Of a stretch of 64,000 nt of DNA, positions 35,417-43,841 are shown piece by piece. This DNA comes from G965115915 sp965115915. Its GTDB lineage: Bacteria; Pseudomonadota; Gammaproteobacteria; Eutrophobiales; Eutrophobiaceae. The translations under genes and the position numbers were made by a program. The notes under the pieces are model-generated. The model saw nothing but the letters and a program-made list of their open reading frames with translations, made no database searches and was not told the DNA's origin. Location of the stretch: the NCBI GenBank assembly GCA_965115915.1, contig OZ220483.1:248001-312000 (forward strand), in the 5' to 3' direction. The number at the start of each line of letters is the position of its first letter. The stretch's first letter is position 1.

Positions 35417-36049
35417 TTATTGCTCAATCTCCATCATTACCTCATTGCGACGCATCACAGGCAATGTCCATGGTGGATTGTAGAATGCGTATTTGGGTGA
35501 GCCGATAACCTCAATATCATTCGCCTGAACATATTCCATCAGTTTGCGTTCGTTTTCCTTGATATTCGTATCAGAGTTTGTCCCGGAAAAACGAATAACG
35601 GCAAATTGCTTCGCTGGAATTGCTCTCAGTGTAACCTGGTCATTATTCGGCTTGGGCAGGTTCCCGATGGTGTATTCAGACGGCATCACAAAGCTGATTT
35701 TCCATGATGCACCACTGGATTGCTGTTGAACGGGAGCGGTCATCGCAATCTTCTGATTCATTTGTTGCGGCACGGGTGTGGTCTTGGAGCTATCTTGTTG
35801 CATGGTGTTGTTGCCAAAAATGTAATCAGCCAGCAGACGAAAACCATCGCCAATAGCGCCTTCACGCTCACCGTTCATCTCTACCTCAGCGATAATCATC
35901 GGCTCATAACGCCTGATTTCCATATTGTCTTCGGCGTGTATGATTTGATAATTCGGTATTTCGACATCACTCATGATGGGTCCCGACAGGATGCCACCGA
36001 CGAGAATGATTGCAATAATCGCTAAAATCATGATCCATTTTTTCTTCAT
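35417..36049 (-). CDS. SOUL family heme-binding protein
   Basis: 210 residues: N-terminal membrane anchor (MILAIIAIILVGGILSG) followed by a SOUL/HBP domain with VEIPNYQIIHAEDNMEIRRY, the conserved KIAMTAPVQQ (MTAPV) and a late VIGSPKYAFYNPPWTLPVMR. Family members bind heme or tetrapyrroles. The ATG at 36049 follows an AAGGATGG ribosome site; upstream codons lack support. First of a cluster (SOUL, DUF2237, DUF423, DUF393, photolyase relic) seen together in many marine and freshwater bacteria. Confidence 0.88.
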   Translation of the reverse strand: MKKKWIMILAIIAIILVGGILSGPIMSDVEIPNYQIIHAEDNMEIRRYEPMIIAEVEMNGEREGAIGDGFRLLADYIFGNNTMQQDSSKTTPVPQQMNQKIAMTAPVQQQSSGASWKISFVMPSEYTIGNLPKPNNDQVTLRAIPAKQFAVIRFSGTNSDTNIKENERKLMEYVQANDIEVIGSPKYAFYNPPWTLPVMRRNEVMMEIEQ

Positions 36050-36124
36050 GCCATCCTTATCATTCGGCAATGTAAGCATCGCAACACTATTGCCATCCGC
36101 ATCTTTGTTTTTGTTTGCTGTGTT

Positions 36125-36496
36125 TCATTGAATATAGTGCTTTTCCAATAACGCTTTGTCTATAAACTCGAGCGCCTTTTCATGCGTTGCTTCCGGCTTG
36201 AGCGGTGGTGCGACACCTGCATCATGGGCCTCTTTCCAGCGCAATGCACACAGACACCAGCCATCACCCGCCTTTAAGCCGGGAAATTGATATTCAGGAC
36301 GTGGCGTGCTGAGATCATTGCCCCTCGATTTGGTGAATGCCAGAAACTCATCTGTGACAATCGCACATACGACATGAGTGCCTTGATCCATCGGATCGGT
36401 TTTACAATATCCGTCTCTGAAGAAACCCGTTATTGGATCAGTGCAGCAGGGTTGAAGGTCTGTGCCTAATATGTTTTTTGCTTTTTCTTCTGCCAT
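36125..36496 (-). CDS. DUF2237 family protein
   Basis: 123 residues, cytoplasmic. Diagnostic pattern: LQPCCTDPITGFFRDGYC, VVCAIVTDEFLAF, GNDLSTPRPEYQFPGL and GDGWCLCALRWKEA. The cysteines suggest metal or redox function, but none has been established. Often found beside photolyase and SOUL genes, as here. Confidence 0.9.
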   Translation of the reverse strand: MAEEKAKNILGTDLQPCCTDPITGFFRDGYCKTDPMDQGTHVVCAIVTDEFLAFTKSRGNDLSTPRPEYQFPGLKAGDGWCLCALRWKEAHDAGVAPPLKPEATHEKALEFIDKALLEKHYIQ

Positions 36497-36542
36497 TGCG
36501 AAAACTCCAAAAGTGAATACAACTCGATGATGACCAATGCGC

Positions 36543-36929
36543 TCACAATTTTTCCCTTGCTGACAATGCCGATGCCAGCAGCATCAGCCATGCAACCATA
36601 ATCGTCATTCCACCGATTGGGGTGACATTTACCAGGCTCGGAAGAGCAAAAGACACGGAGATATAAATGCTGAAGCTGAACAACACCGTACCTGCAATGA
36701 ACAACAGGCCGCTCCAGCGTAAAACCCGAATCCTGCCAAGTTTTCCACCATTCAAAAGAACCAACCCGATGGTCGAGATAATAACAGCGTGCACTTGATT
36801 GTAGTGTATGGCTGTCATCAGAAAGCGAAAATGTTCTTCACTCACCGTTTCGCGCAGACCATGTTCCGCATAGGCTCCAAAAGCCACAGAAACAAATCCA
36901 AGCAATGCACCGAACACAAGTATTAGCAT
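36543..36929 (-). CDS. DUF423 family membrane protein
   Basis: 128 residues with four predicted membrane helices. The family motif GAYAEHGLR lies near the N-terminus, and NVTPIGGMTIMVAWL near the C-terminus. Function unknown. The ATG at 36929 (MLILVFGALLG) overlaps the stop of the DUF393 gene; a longer upstream open frame belongs to that gene's other strand-frame, not to this protein. Confidence 0.88.
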   Translation of the reverse strand: MLILVFGALLGFVSVAFGAYAEHGLRETVSEEHFRFLMTAIHYNQVHAVIISTIGLVLLNGGKLGRIRVLRWSGLLFIAGTVLFSFSIYISVSFALPSLVNVTPIGGMTIMVAWLMLLASALSAREKL

Positions 36930-37300
36930 GAGCCCTCCCGCCTTGCAGCCAACTGACAGTGTTTCAAACGCTTGAAACGCCAGCTTGCAAAGCTTCCGTA
37001 CGCAAGGTCCGCGAGTTGGCGTATGATTGGTAGCGATACAAAAATGGCTAACAATCGCCATCGTTTTAACTGCCTCCAGATAAGGATGAACGCATCTACA
37101 CCAACATGTAATGCCCCATCAGTATCTTTGGCATGAAGCAGCTTTAATCCCTGCGCGAGGCTAATGCCTTCAGCCTCAAGTTCAGCGGATGACCTGGTAA
37201 TATCCTGCCAATTGAATATTCCATCGGGGGCAATTTTGCGGTAGTGATTAATCTCTTTCGAGCACAAGCCACATTTCCCATCGTAGAACACGGTTATCAT
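36923..37300 (-). CDS. DUF393 (DCC family) thiol-disulfide protein
   Basis: 125 residues. Thioredoxin-like DCC family: ITVFYDGKCGLCSKEINHY carries the CxxC motif at the start of the domain. Probable redox role, substrate unknown. It overlaps DUF423 by 7 bases. Confidence 0.88.
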   Translation of the reverse strand: MITVFYDGKCGLCSKEINHYRKIAPDGIFNWQDITRSSAELEAEGISLAQGLKLLHAKDTDGALHVGVDAFILIWRQLKRWRLLAIFVSLPIIRQLADLAYGSFASWRFKRLKHCQLAARREGSC

Positions 37301-37345
37301 ATTATTTTGTTATTGTTACCGCGTTTCTTTGAACAATGGCGTATT

Positions 37346-37555
37346 TCATTGCCATGTTTTCCCCGTTTCTTTCGCCATGATGCCCATGCAGCCGCAGATT
37401 TTCACCAGAAATGACCCGACAATCATCCGTGCTCTGTCATGCATGTAGCCCGTCTGCCACAGCTCACGCATACCGGCATCGACCATTGGTATCCCCGGTT
37501 GGTTTTTTGCCATGCCTGCAGGCGTTTCCCGATGGCTCCCGTTGGAAATGGAGAT
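37346..37555 (-). pseudogene. photolyase/cryptochrome fragment
   Basis: The frame reads GIPMVDAGMRELWQTGYMHD then RARMIVGSFLVK, matching the FAD-binding core of DNA photolyases (YPIVDAGMRELW.TGWMHNR.RMIVASFLVK). After FLVK the likeness is lost and a stop follows; nothing of the N-terminal antenna domain or the rest of the C-terminus is found. The parent gene probably belonged to the SOUL-DUF2237-DUF393 cluster. Confidence 0.8.
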
Positions 37556-37591
37556 TCCCCGGAAAATCGTCAAGGGCATGAGGGCACACAA

Positions 37592-37913
37592 CGGTACCGA
37601 ACCCGACCTGATTGAACAGCATAAGCGTTTTGTTGTCCGGTTGTTCGCACGGGCACCGGGAAACCAGTCTCTCCGTTCCGGGCTTGAACGCAGCGTTTTC
37701 GTACGAAAGCCGCACCAAGGTCGACCTGCTCGGAGTAAAGCGTAGTCATTCCGTTCTGCGTTGTCTTCACCGGCGTCTGCTGACGACCCGATCGGGCTCT
37801 ATTCTCCGGTGGCGTCATCGACTTCAGCTTCTGGAGCCTGTAATGCCCTGGGGATGATCAGCTTGTTGGTCTTTCTGCCAGTCCGATTTCGACCGGACCA
37901 GTGCTTTCTTTCA
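37592..37913. other. gene-poor stretch beside tRNA-Ser
   Basis: No intact gene. A leftward frame ending at 37799 (…KLIIPRALQAPEAEVDDATGE) may be the tail of a lost protein. I looked here for an integrase gene or a duplicate of the tRNA 3' end and found neither. Confidence 0.4.
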
Positions 37914-38005
37914 TGGCGGAGAGAGAGGGATTCGAACCCTCGATACGGGACAAACCGTATACTCCCTTAGCAGGGGAGCGCCTTCAGCCACTCGGCCATC
38001 TCTCC
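37914..38005 (-). tRNA. tRNA-Ser (anticodon GCT)
   Basis: Minus-strand class II tRNA, 92 bases with encoded CCA. Acceptor GGAGAGA/TCTCTCC, D arm GCCGAGTGGCTGAAGGC, anticodon stem-loop CTCCCCTGCTAAGGGAG giving GCT, a long variable arm and T arm GAGGGTTCGAATCCCTC. It marks the right end of the accessory zone; its 3' end faces that zone, the usual side for island insertion. Confidence 0.97.
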
Positions 38006-38101
38006 GTCTCGTGGGTTCGCCGAATCAAATTATGCCATGCCCGCGATGGCCCGGCAAGCCGCGCACCACGGTGCGCGGGGCCTGGCCCGGGCGTGCGGCT
38101 G

Positions 38102-39217
38102 TCAGGATTCCGAGCGGTGCGGACGGGCCAGATAGTCATGCGACACCATCTCCTGCAGACGGCTGTGGGTGCGCAGGAACTCCTGCGCCAGGCGTTTCCC
38201 GGTATAGAGCATCTCCGGCGGGACGGTGGCAGTGATTATCAGTTTGACGTTGCGGTCGTAGAACTCGTCAACGAGTTGGATAAAGCGTCGGGCCGGGTCG
38301 TTTTCCGTATCGCCCAGTGTGGGCACGTCGGCCAGCAACACGGTGTGAAAGCATTGTGCCAGCTCGATAAAATCCGCGGCACTGCGCGGCTCCATGCACA
38401 GGGCGGGAAACACAAACCAGATCACGCCCTCGGCGCAGCGCACAAAGGGGATGTCGCGCTCGTTGATGCAGATGTATCCGTCTCTTTCCGCCTCGGCGTT
38501 TGGTGTGAGATGACTGAAGTTGTCTTCCAGCATCAACCGGGCCTGGGCATTCAGCGGGTGATGATAGATCTCGGCGCTATCCAGATAGCGCAGTCGGTAG
38601 TCGGTATCCGCATCCATATGCACTACCTGGGTGTGGCGTTTCAGTAGCGTGATGGCGGGCAGGAAACGCTCCCGTTGCAATCCGTTTCGATACAACTCGT
38701 CCGGCGCCTCGTTGGAACTGGTGACCAACACTCCCCCCTGTTCGAAAAAGGCCTGCAGCAGGCCGGACAGCAGCATCGCATCGGTGATATCGCTGACATG
38801 AAACTCGTCCAGGCACAGCACCTGGGCCTGCTCGCACAGGCGCCGTGCCACGACCTGCAGCGGGTCGCGGGTGTCTGGCAGCGCCTTCAGTTCCCGGTGT
38901 ACCCGCTGCATGAAACGGTGAAAATGCATGCGCTGCCGATACCCTTCCGGCAGGCATTCGTACAGACGGTCCAACAGCCAGGTCTTGCCCCGACCGACCC
39001 CGCCCCAGACATACAGTCCGCGTACTGGTCTGAACGGTCGACCGGACAGGCGACACTGGAGTCGGCTCAGCCAGGATTCGGGCTGCAGCAGGCGGTGATA
39101 GAGTGCGTCGGTATGCCGCGCCAACTGGGCCTGGGCCGGGTCTGGTTGGAATCCGCGATGACTCAGATCCCGTTGGTAGCGTTGCCAGGGTGTCAGCCCG
39201 GGGGTGGTGGCATCCAT
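38102..39217 (-). CDS. zapE: cell division protein ZapE (AFG1-like ATPase)
   Basis: 371 residues. ATPase that associates with the Z-ring during constriction. P-loop VWGGVGRGKTWLLDRLY with the preceding RPVRGLYVWGG, Walker B VLCLDEFHVSD (DE followed by the family's FHV.DI.DA), and sensor SNEAPDELYRNGLQRERFLP are all typical of the AFG1/ZapE family. Cytoplasmic. Nearby leftward genes are unrelated house-keeping functions. Confidence 0.95.
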   Translation of the reverse strand: MDATTPGLTPWQRYQRDLSHRGFQPDPAQAQLARHTDALYHRLLQPESWLSRLQCRLSGRPFRPVRGLYVWGGVGRGKTWLLDRLYECLPEGYRQRMHFHRFMQRVHRELKALPDTRDPLQVVARRLCEQAQVLCLDEFHVSDITDAMLLSGLLQAFFEQGGVLVTSSNEAPDELYRNGLQRERFLPAITLLKRHTQVVHMDADTDYRLRYLDSAEIYHHPLNAQARLMLEDNFSHLTPNAEAERDGYICINERDIPFVRCAEGVIWFVFPALCMEPRSAADFIELAQCFHTVLLADVPTLGDTENDPARRFIQLVDEFYDRNVKLIITATVPPEMLYTGKRLAQEFLRTHSRLQEMVSHDYLARPHRSES

Positions 39218-39244
39218 GGGTGCGCGGTTTGCGGGTACCGTGTC

Positions 39245-40285
39245 TCAGAATAGCGGACGCTGTCCGCCTTTGACCGGAGGCACACGAAATTGCGTGCGAT
39301 CCAACGCTTCACGCTGCCGGTTCAGCCCTAGCCGACGCTGAAGCCGGTGAAAACGCTGGCGGATGATTTCGGCATAGGGTCCGCTACCGCGCATGCGCTG
39401 ATGGAACCGGGCGCTATACAGCTCGCCTTCATGGCACTGTCTGAGCAGGCTGAGCACATGTGCCTTGCGTTCCGGCATATGCGTTTCCAGCCAATCGATG
39501 AACAGGGGTTCAACTTCAAGCGGCAGGCGCAGCAGCACATAGCCGGCCTGTGCAATGCCGGCCTGGTGGCACCGGCTGAGTACTGCTTCCATCTCGTGTT
39601 CATTGATGGCCGGGATCACCGGGGCAAACATTGCCCCGGTCTTTATCCCGGCCTGCCGCAGCCGTTCCAGTGTCTCCACGCGGCGTAGCGGGGCAGTGGC
39701 CCGTGGCTCCAGGATACGCGCCAGGCCGTGGTCCAGTGTGGTGACTGACAGAAACACCTGTACCAGTCGCCGCCGGGCCAGTTCCTGCAGCAGGTCGATG
39801 TCGCGTTCGACCAGCCAGGATTTGGTGACTATCGTGCAGGGGTGGCGAAACTCCAGCAGCACCTCCAGTATGCTGCGGGTTATCCGCCAACGACGTTCTA
39901 TCGGTTGGTACGGGTCGGTATTTGAGCCAAGCGCAATGGGCGCACACCGGTAGCCGGGCCGTGACAGTTCCTGGCGCAGGCATTCCGCGGCGTTACTGCG
40001 GGCAAACAGCCGGCTTTCAAAATCAATGCCGGGAGAGAGATCGAGCCATGCGTGACTGGGCCGTGCATAGCAGTAGATGCAACCATGTTCGCAGCCGCGA
40101 TAGGGATTGAGCGACTGTTCCAGCGGCACGTCCGGAGACTGTATGCGTGTGAGAATCTTCCGGCTGCGTTCTTCCTGTACCGTAGTGCGGAAGTTTTCCG
40201 ACTCGAACCGTTCTCTTGCCTCGGCGTGATAGCGCGGTTTGGGTTGTTGCGCTGTGCCTCGCCCCCTGAGCGCCTTAGCTCGCAT
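39245..40285 (-). CDS. PA0069 family radical SAM protein
   Basis: 346 residues. The radical SAM 4Fe-4S motif is CEHGCIYC inside NPYRGCEHGCIYCYARPSH. GSNTDPYQPIER and IVTKSWLVERDIDLL are typical of this SplB-like group, whose substrate is unknown. I chose the ATG at 40285 (MRAKALRGRG), which overlaps the rmuC stop by 11 bases, over an in-frame ATG at 40336 inside rmuC. Confidence 0.88.
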   Translation of the reverse strand: MRAKALRGRGTAQQPKPRYHAEARERFESENFRTTVQEERSRKILTRIQSPDVPLEQSLNPYRGCEHGCIYCYARPSHAWLDLSPGIDFESRLFARSNAAECLRQELSRPGYRCAPIALGSNTDPYQPIERRWRITRSILEVLLEFRHPCTIVTKSWLVERDIDLLQELARRRLVQVFLSVTTLDHGLARILEPRATAPLRRVETLERLRQAGIKTGAMFAPVIPAINEHEMEAVLSRCHQAGIAQAGYVLLRLPLEVEPLFIDWLETHMPERKAHVLSLLRQCHEGELYSARFHQRMRGSGPYAEIIRQRFHRLQRRLGLNRQREALDRTQFRVPPVKGGQRPLF

Positions 40286-41753
40286 GGTCCTGTGTACCAG
40301 CCGTGGCGGCTTGCGCCGGGCATTCCTCCGTTGCATCCACCGGGCTGGCTGCCAACCGAAGTCTGGTCTCGGTGTCCTCCTCCGCCTCGGTCAACGCTGG
40401 CAGCGATTTCTTTGTGTCCAGGTCGCCGAGCTTGCGCAGTGCCTCGATTTGCCCTAGCAGATTGCCTCGACCGGTAGACAGGCGCTCAAAGGCGGTACGC
40501 CAGGAGGTGACGGACTTGTCCAGCTTGTCGCCGATATCTTCCAGTGCCTCTACAAAGAGCACGAATTTGTCATACAGGTGGCCTGCCCGTGCGGCGATCC
40601 GGTTCGCATTCCGATTCTGATGTTCATGGCGCCACAGATTGTGTATCAGGCGCAGGTTCATGATCAGGGAGGAGGGGCTGACGACAAAGATGCCGTTGTT
40701 GAAAGCGTCCTGGAACAGTTCCCAGTCTTGTTCAAACGCGCACTGCAGGGCCGGCTCGACCGGGACGAACATCAGTATCATATCGGGTGTCTTCAGTCCT
40801 TCCAGCGCACTGTAGTCTTTCTGTTGCAGATCGCGCACGTGCCGCCGCAGCGAATCGGCGTGCTGTTGCAGACAGCGCCTGCGTTCATCCGCATCTTCGG
40901 CCGCGTGGTAGCGCTCGAAGGCGTTCAGTGAAACCTTTGCGTCGATCACCACATGTCGGTCACCGGGCAGATGCACGATCACGTCCGGACGCCGTAGCCT
41001 GCCATGTTCATCGCGCAGTGTTTGCTGGACATGATACTCGTGCCCGGCGCGCAGGCCGGAGGATTCCAATACCCGCTCAAGGACGATCTCGCCCCAGTCC
41101 CCGCGTCTCTTGCTGTCCCCCTTCAGTGCCTGCGCCAGGTCGTGCGCCTCCTGGCCAAGGCGCTCATTCAGGGATTTGAGGTTGACCACTTCGTCATACA
41201 GCGTGCGTCGGTCCTTGGCCTCTTTTTCATAGACATCATCTATGCGGTTGCGAAAGTTTCCAAGTTGCTCGCGCAGTGGTGACAGGATGCTGCTGATGCT
41301 GGCGTGGTTCTGTTCAGTGAACTGTTTGCCCTTTTCCTCCAGGATCCGATTGGCCAGCAACTCGAAATTCTTGCTCAGTCGCTGCTCGGCCTGTTCCAGC
41401 AGGCCGAGTTTTTCCTGGCTTGCCTGTTGTTCATGCCGGATCTGCGTCTCCAGGCTGGCTATTTTTGCGTCCCGCTGTGCCAGTTCCCGGGTCAGCTCGG
41501 TGGTTTTTTCCTCCGCCGCCTGCCGCTGTTGCTGAAGCAGAGATGCCTGTTGCCGGACTTCGGTCTGTAGTTCCTGGCAACGGGAATCCGCATACTGCTG
41601 CGCCTGCTGGCTCAGGGCCAGTGCGGATTCCTGACTGGCGGATTTGTGCGCAGACTCATCCAGTCGGGTCCGTGTTATCTTGCCACACCAGAAAAATCCG
41701 GCTATGGCGCCGCACAGCAGGCCGACAACGATCCCTGACAGAAGGTATTCCAT
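40275..41753 (-). CDS. rmuC: DNA recombination protein RmuC
   Basis: 492 residues. N-terminal membrane helix (YLLSGIVVGLLCGAIAGFFW), a long coiled coil to about residue 190 and the RmuC nuclease-like domain with WGEIVLERVLESSGL, RPDVIVHLPGDRHVVIDAKV and NAFERY. In E. coli RmuC limits inversions at short inverted repeats. It is followed by, and overlaps, the radical SAM gene. Confidence 0.94.
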   Translation of the reverse strand: MEYLLSGIVVGLLCGAIAGFFWCGKITRTRLDESAHKSASQESALALSQQAQQYADSRCQELQTEVRQQASLLQQQRQAAEEKTTELTRELAQRDAKIASLETQIRHEQQASQEKLGLLEQAEQRLSKNFELLANRILEEKGKQFTEQNHASISSILSPLREQLGNFRNRIDDVYEKEAKDRRTLYDEVVNLKSLNERLGQEAHDLAQALKGDSKRRGDWGEIVLERVLESSGLRAGHEYHVQQTLRDEHGRLRRPDVIVHLPGDRHVVIDAKVSLNAFERYHAAEDADERRRCLQQHADSLRRHVRDLQQKDYSALEGLKTPDMILMFVPVEPALQCAFEQDWELFQDAFNNGIFVVSPSSLIMNLRLIHNLWRHEHQNRNANRIAARAGHLYDKFVLFVEALEDIGDKLDKSVTSWRTAFERLSTGRGNLLGQIEALRKLGDLDTKKSLPALTEAEEDTETRLRLAASPVDATEECPAQAATAGTQDHAS

Positions 41754-41832
41754 GTGTGAATTCTACCAGAACCGTGTCCTGGTCGGATGACGGCGTAGCC
41801 CGACCAGAGGAGAGGGTGTCTGGCAGCGGCCG

Positions 41833-42672
41833 CTAGCCGGCCAGACAGACGTCTATATTTTGCGACGGTGGTGTTTGGGTAGTTTCTGTCCCGGCGGACA
41901 TGCACACCAGATGGTTCAGCAACGCCAGGTCGACATGGTCCCAGCCATGGTTGTTACCAGCCAGCACGCGAAAGGGGGTGTGCGGTTCCCCCAGCATGTC
42001 GGTTACCAACACCGCCCCATCATAGTGTGCGTCGCGGCTCATCGCATGGGTGGTAACCACGGTCTTCAGTCCGGCGGACCGTGCCGCATGGTGACCATTT
42101 GCGGAATCCTCGATGGCGATGGTCTGTGCCGCCGTCGCGTTCATCGCAGAGAGCGCGTGCTGGTACGGCGTGGGCGAAGGCTTTTTTTCCAGACCCAGGT
42201 CACAGGTGATGATCGTGTTGAAGTGTGCAAGTACCGAGCGCCCCAGCGTCAGATCAAACAATGTCTCCAGGTTGCTCAGGCAGGAATTGGTGACGATGCC
42301 CAAACGGATGCCGTTGTCCAGCGCCTCATCGATCAGGCGTTCGATCCCGGGCCGCAAGCGGATCCGGTTGTGGGCCAGCAGTTCCCGGTAGCGTTCCGAT
42401 TTCAGGCTATGCAGGGAGCGGATGAAGTTGTCCCGATCCAGGGGCTTTGGCGCGTTTGGCACGGGGTTGCTGTCCAGCCAGTGATGGATGCGTTCCAGTC
42501 CGCCGGATATGGAGAGCAGGCGGATATAGGTGGATTTGTTCCAGTGCCAGTCGAGACCGGTCTCGGCAAATGCCTGATTGAAGGCACGGCGATGCAGTTC
42601 TTCGGTATCGGCCAGGGTGCCATCCACATCGAAGATCAGTCCTTGCAGGCGGGTTTTATTTGATGTTTGCAT
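41833..42672 (-). CDS. HAD family hydrolase, CbbY-like
   Basis: 279 residues. HAD motifs: I, FDVDGTLADTEELHRRAF; II, IVTNSC; III, LEKKPSPTPY; IV, IAIEDSANG. The cap insertion and LHRRAFNQAF fit the CbbY/phosphoglucomutase-like group, in which CbbY removes an inhibitory sugar bisphosphate from RuBisCO. No RuBisCO gene lies in the window, so that role is only suggested. An ATG four codons upstream is an alternative start. Confidence 0.82.
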   Translation of the reverse strand: MQTSNKTRLQGLIFDVDGTLADTEELHRRAFNQAFAETGLDWHWNKSTYIRLLSISGGLERIHHWLDSNPVPNAPKPLDRDNFIRSLHSLKSERYRELLAHNRIRLRPGIERLIDEALDNGIRLGIVTNSCLSNLETLFDLTLGRSVLAHFNTIITCDLGLEKKPSPTPYQHALSAMNATAAQTIAIEDSANGHHAARSAGLKTVVTTHAMSRDAHYDGAVLVTDMLGEPHTPFRVLAGNNHGWDHVDLALLNHLVCMSAGTETTQTPPSQNIDVCLAG

Positions 42673-42684
42673 GATGCAAAGCAT

Positions 42685-42952
42685 ATTTAATCAGAAATAT
42701 AAGAAAAGTCCAATAAAAACATGAAAAATTTTATATTTCATACGTCAGAGCCAGATTATGTCGACAAGGCGACTGTGTTGCGCCGCAGCATATCCGATTG
42801 CAGACGAAGATGCAATGCGCAATCGTTTCATGCTTGCGCCAATCGATGCACATCGTGTTTCGAGGTGGCTGGGAAAGCCATGTCCGGGTTTTGCGGTGAG
42901 CCAGATGTAAACCGCTGTATCCGGCAGACCACACCGGGCCAGGACATGGCTC
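42685..42952. other. intergenic, no gene recognised
   Basis: About 270 bases between the HAD gene and the glycosyltransferase gene, AT-rich near 42,690-42,740. Short frames on both strands show no family resemblance. Confidence 0.35.
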
Positions 42953-43831
42953 CTATGTCCGTCGCTGCGGATTTTCCACGAAACTTACCACCCCACCACT
43001 GCGTGGCGGTTCCCTGCTATGGGTACTGCTGGCGCCGATCTCCGCCAGTGCGGCCAGAGAGCCGCCAAAGCGGTAGGTGCCAATATGGCTCAGCCGCATC
43101 CATGGGCACATCCAGATCCGGATCCCGGCCTTTCTCGCCCATTGGCAGAACATGTAATCCTCGGACAGATAGCGTTTGGTTTGCGGCTCGATAACACAGT
43201 CGAAGTAGGCCATGATCTGTTGACTGCCATCAAAATGTTTGGTGCGCGAATGATCCGGACGGTACAGGAACTGTGGATACGCCTGACGGTACTTGTCCAG
43301 TGCGGAACGCTGGATCATCATGAAGCCGGTGCCGCCTTCCAGTACTTCCACGGGTTTGTCCAGCGGGAAACCTTTGGCATCGAGTGTGTTGAGCACGTAG
43401 TCGCCAATGTAATTTTCCAGCGCGTTGGGGTCCGCATCGGCCTTGCCCTGTTCCACCGCCATCTTTATCTTTTCCCATGAGATGTTCTTTTTCGGATAAG
43501 GGCCGCAGATGACCTCCTTATCGCTGTCAGGTTCACAGAGCGCCAGCAGCATGATGACGTCGTTCGGATCAAATCCGATATCGGAATCTATGAACATCAT
43601 ATGTGTGCAGTCGGAACGTAGAAATTCATCCGCCAGATAGTTCCGTGCTCGCGTGACGAGCGATTCGTTATACAGGTAACTGAAATAGCACTCTATCCCG
43701 TAGCGGACGCAGAGGATGGCCAGCTTCAGACAGGAACTGGTGTATTCACCGGAGCACATGCCACCATACATCGGGGTCGCAATAAACAGCTTGCGTTGTC
43801 TGAGCACATCGGTGTCGATTGTCAGTTTCAA
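42953..43831 (-). CDS. glycosyltransferase-like protein
   Basis: About 292 residues. It opens KLFIATPMYGGMCSGEYTSS, then SLVTRARNYLADEFL and the acidic FIDSDIGFDPNDV, a DxD-type metal/nucleotide-sugar site as in GT-A transferases; SEDYMFCQWARKAG later provides the likely catalytic acid. The start is uncertain: no ATG fits, and I used a TTG at 43831, 11 bases after the degQ stop, with no strong ribosome site. Substrate unknown. Confidence 0.7.
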   Translation of the reverse strand: MKLTIDTDVLRQRKLFIATPMYGGMCSGEYTSSCLKLAILCVRYGIECYFSYLYNESLVTRARNYLADEFLRSDCTHMMFIDSDIGFDPNDVIMLLALCEPDSDKEVICGPYPKKNISWEKIKMAVEQGKADADPNALENYIGDYVLNTLDAKGFPLDKPVEVLEGGTGFMMIQRSALDKYRQAYPQFLYRPDHSRTKHFDGSQQIMAYFDCVIEPQTKRYLSEDYMFCQWARKAGIRIWMCPWMRLSHIGTYRFGGSLAALAEIGASSTHSREPPRSGGVVSFVENPQRRT

Positions 43832-43841
43832 GATGCGGAGA

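Noticed and set aside
37592..38005. Attachment site or integrase next to tRNA-Ser
   Set aside because: No integrase-like protein and no second copy of the tRNA 3' end could be found by reading the window.
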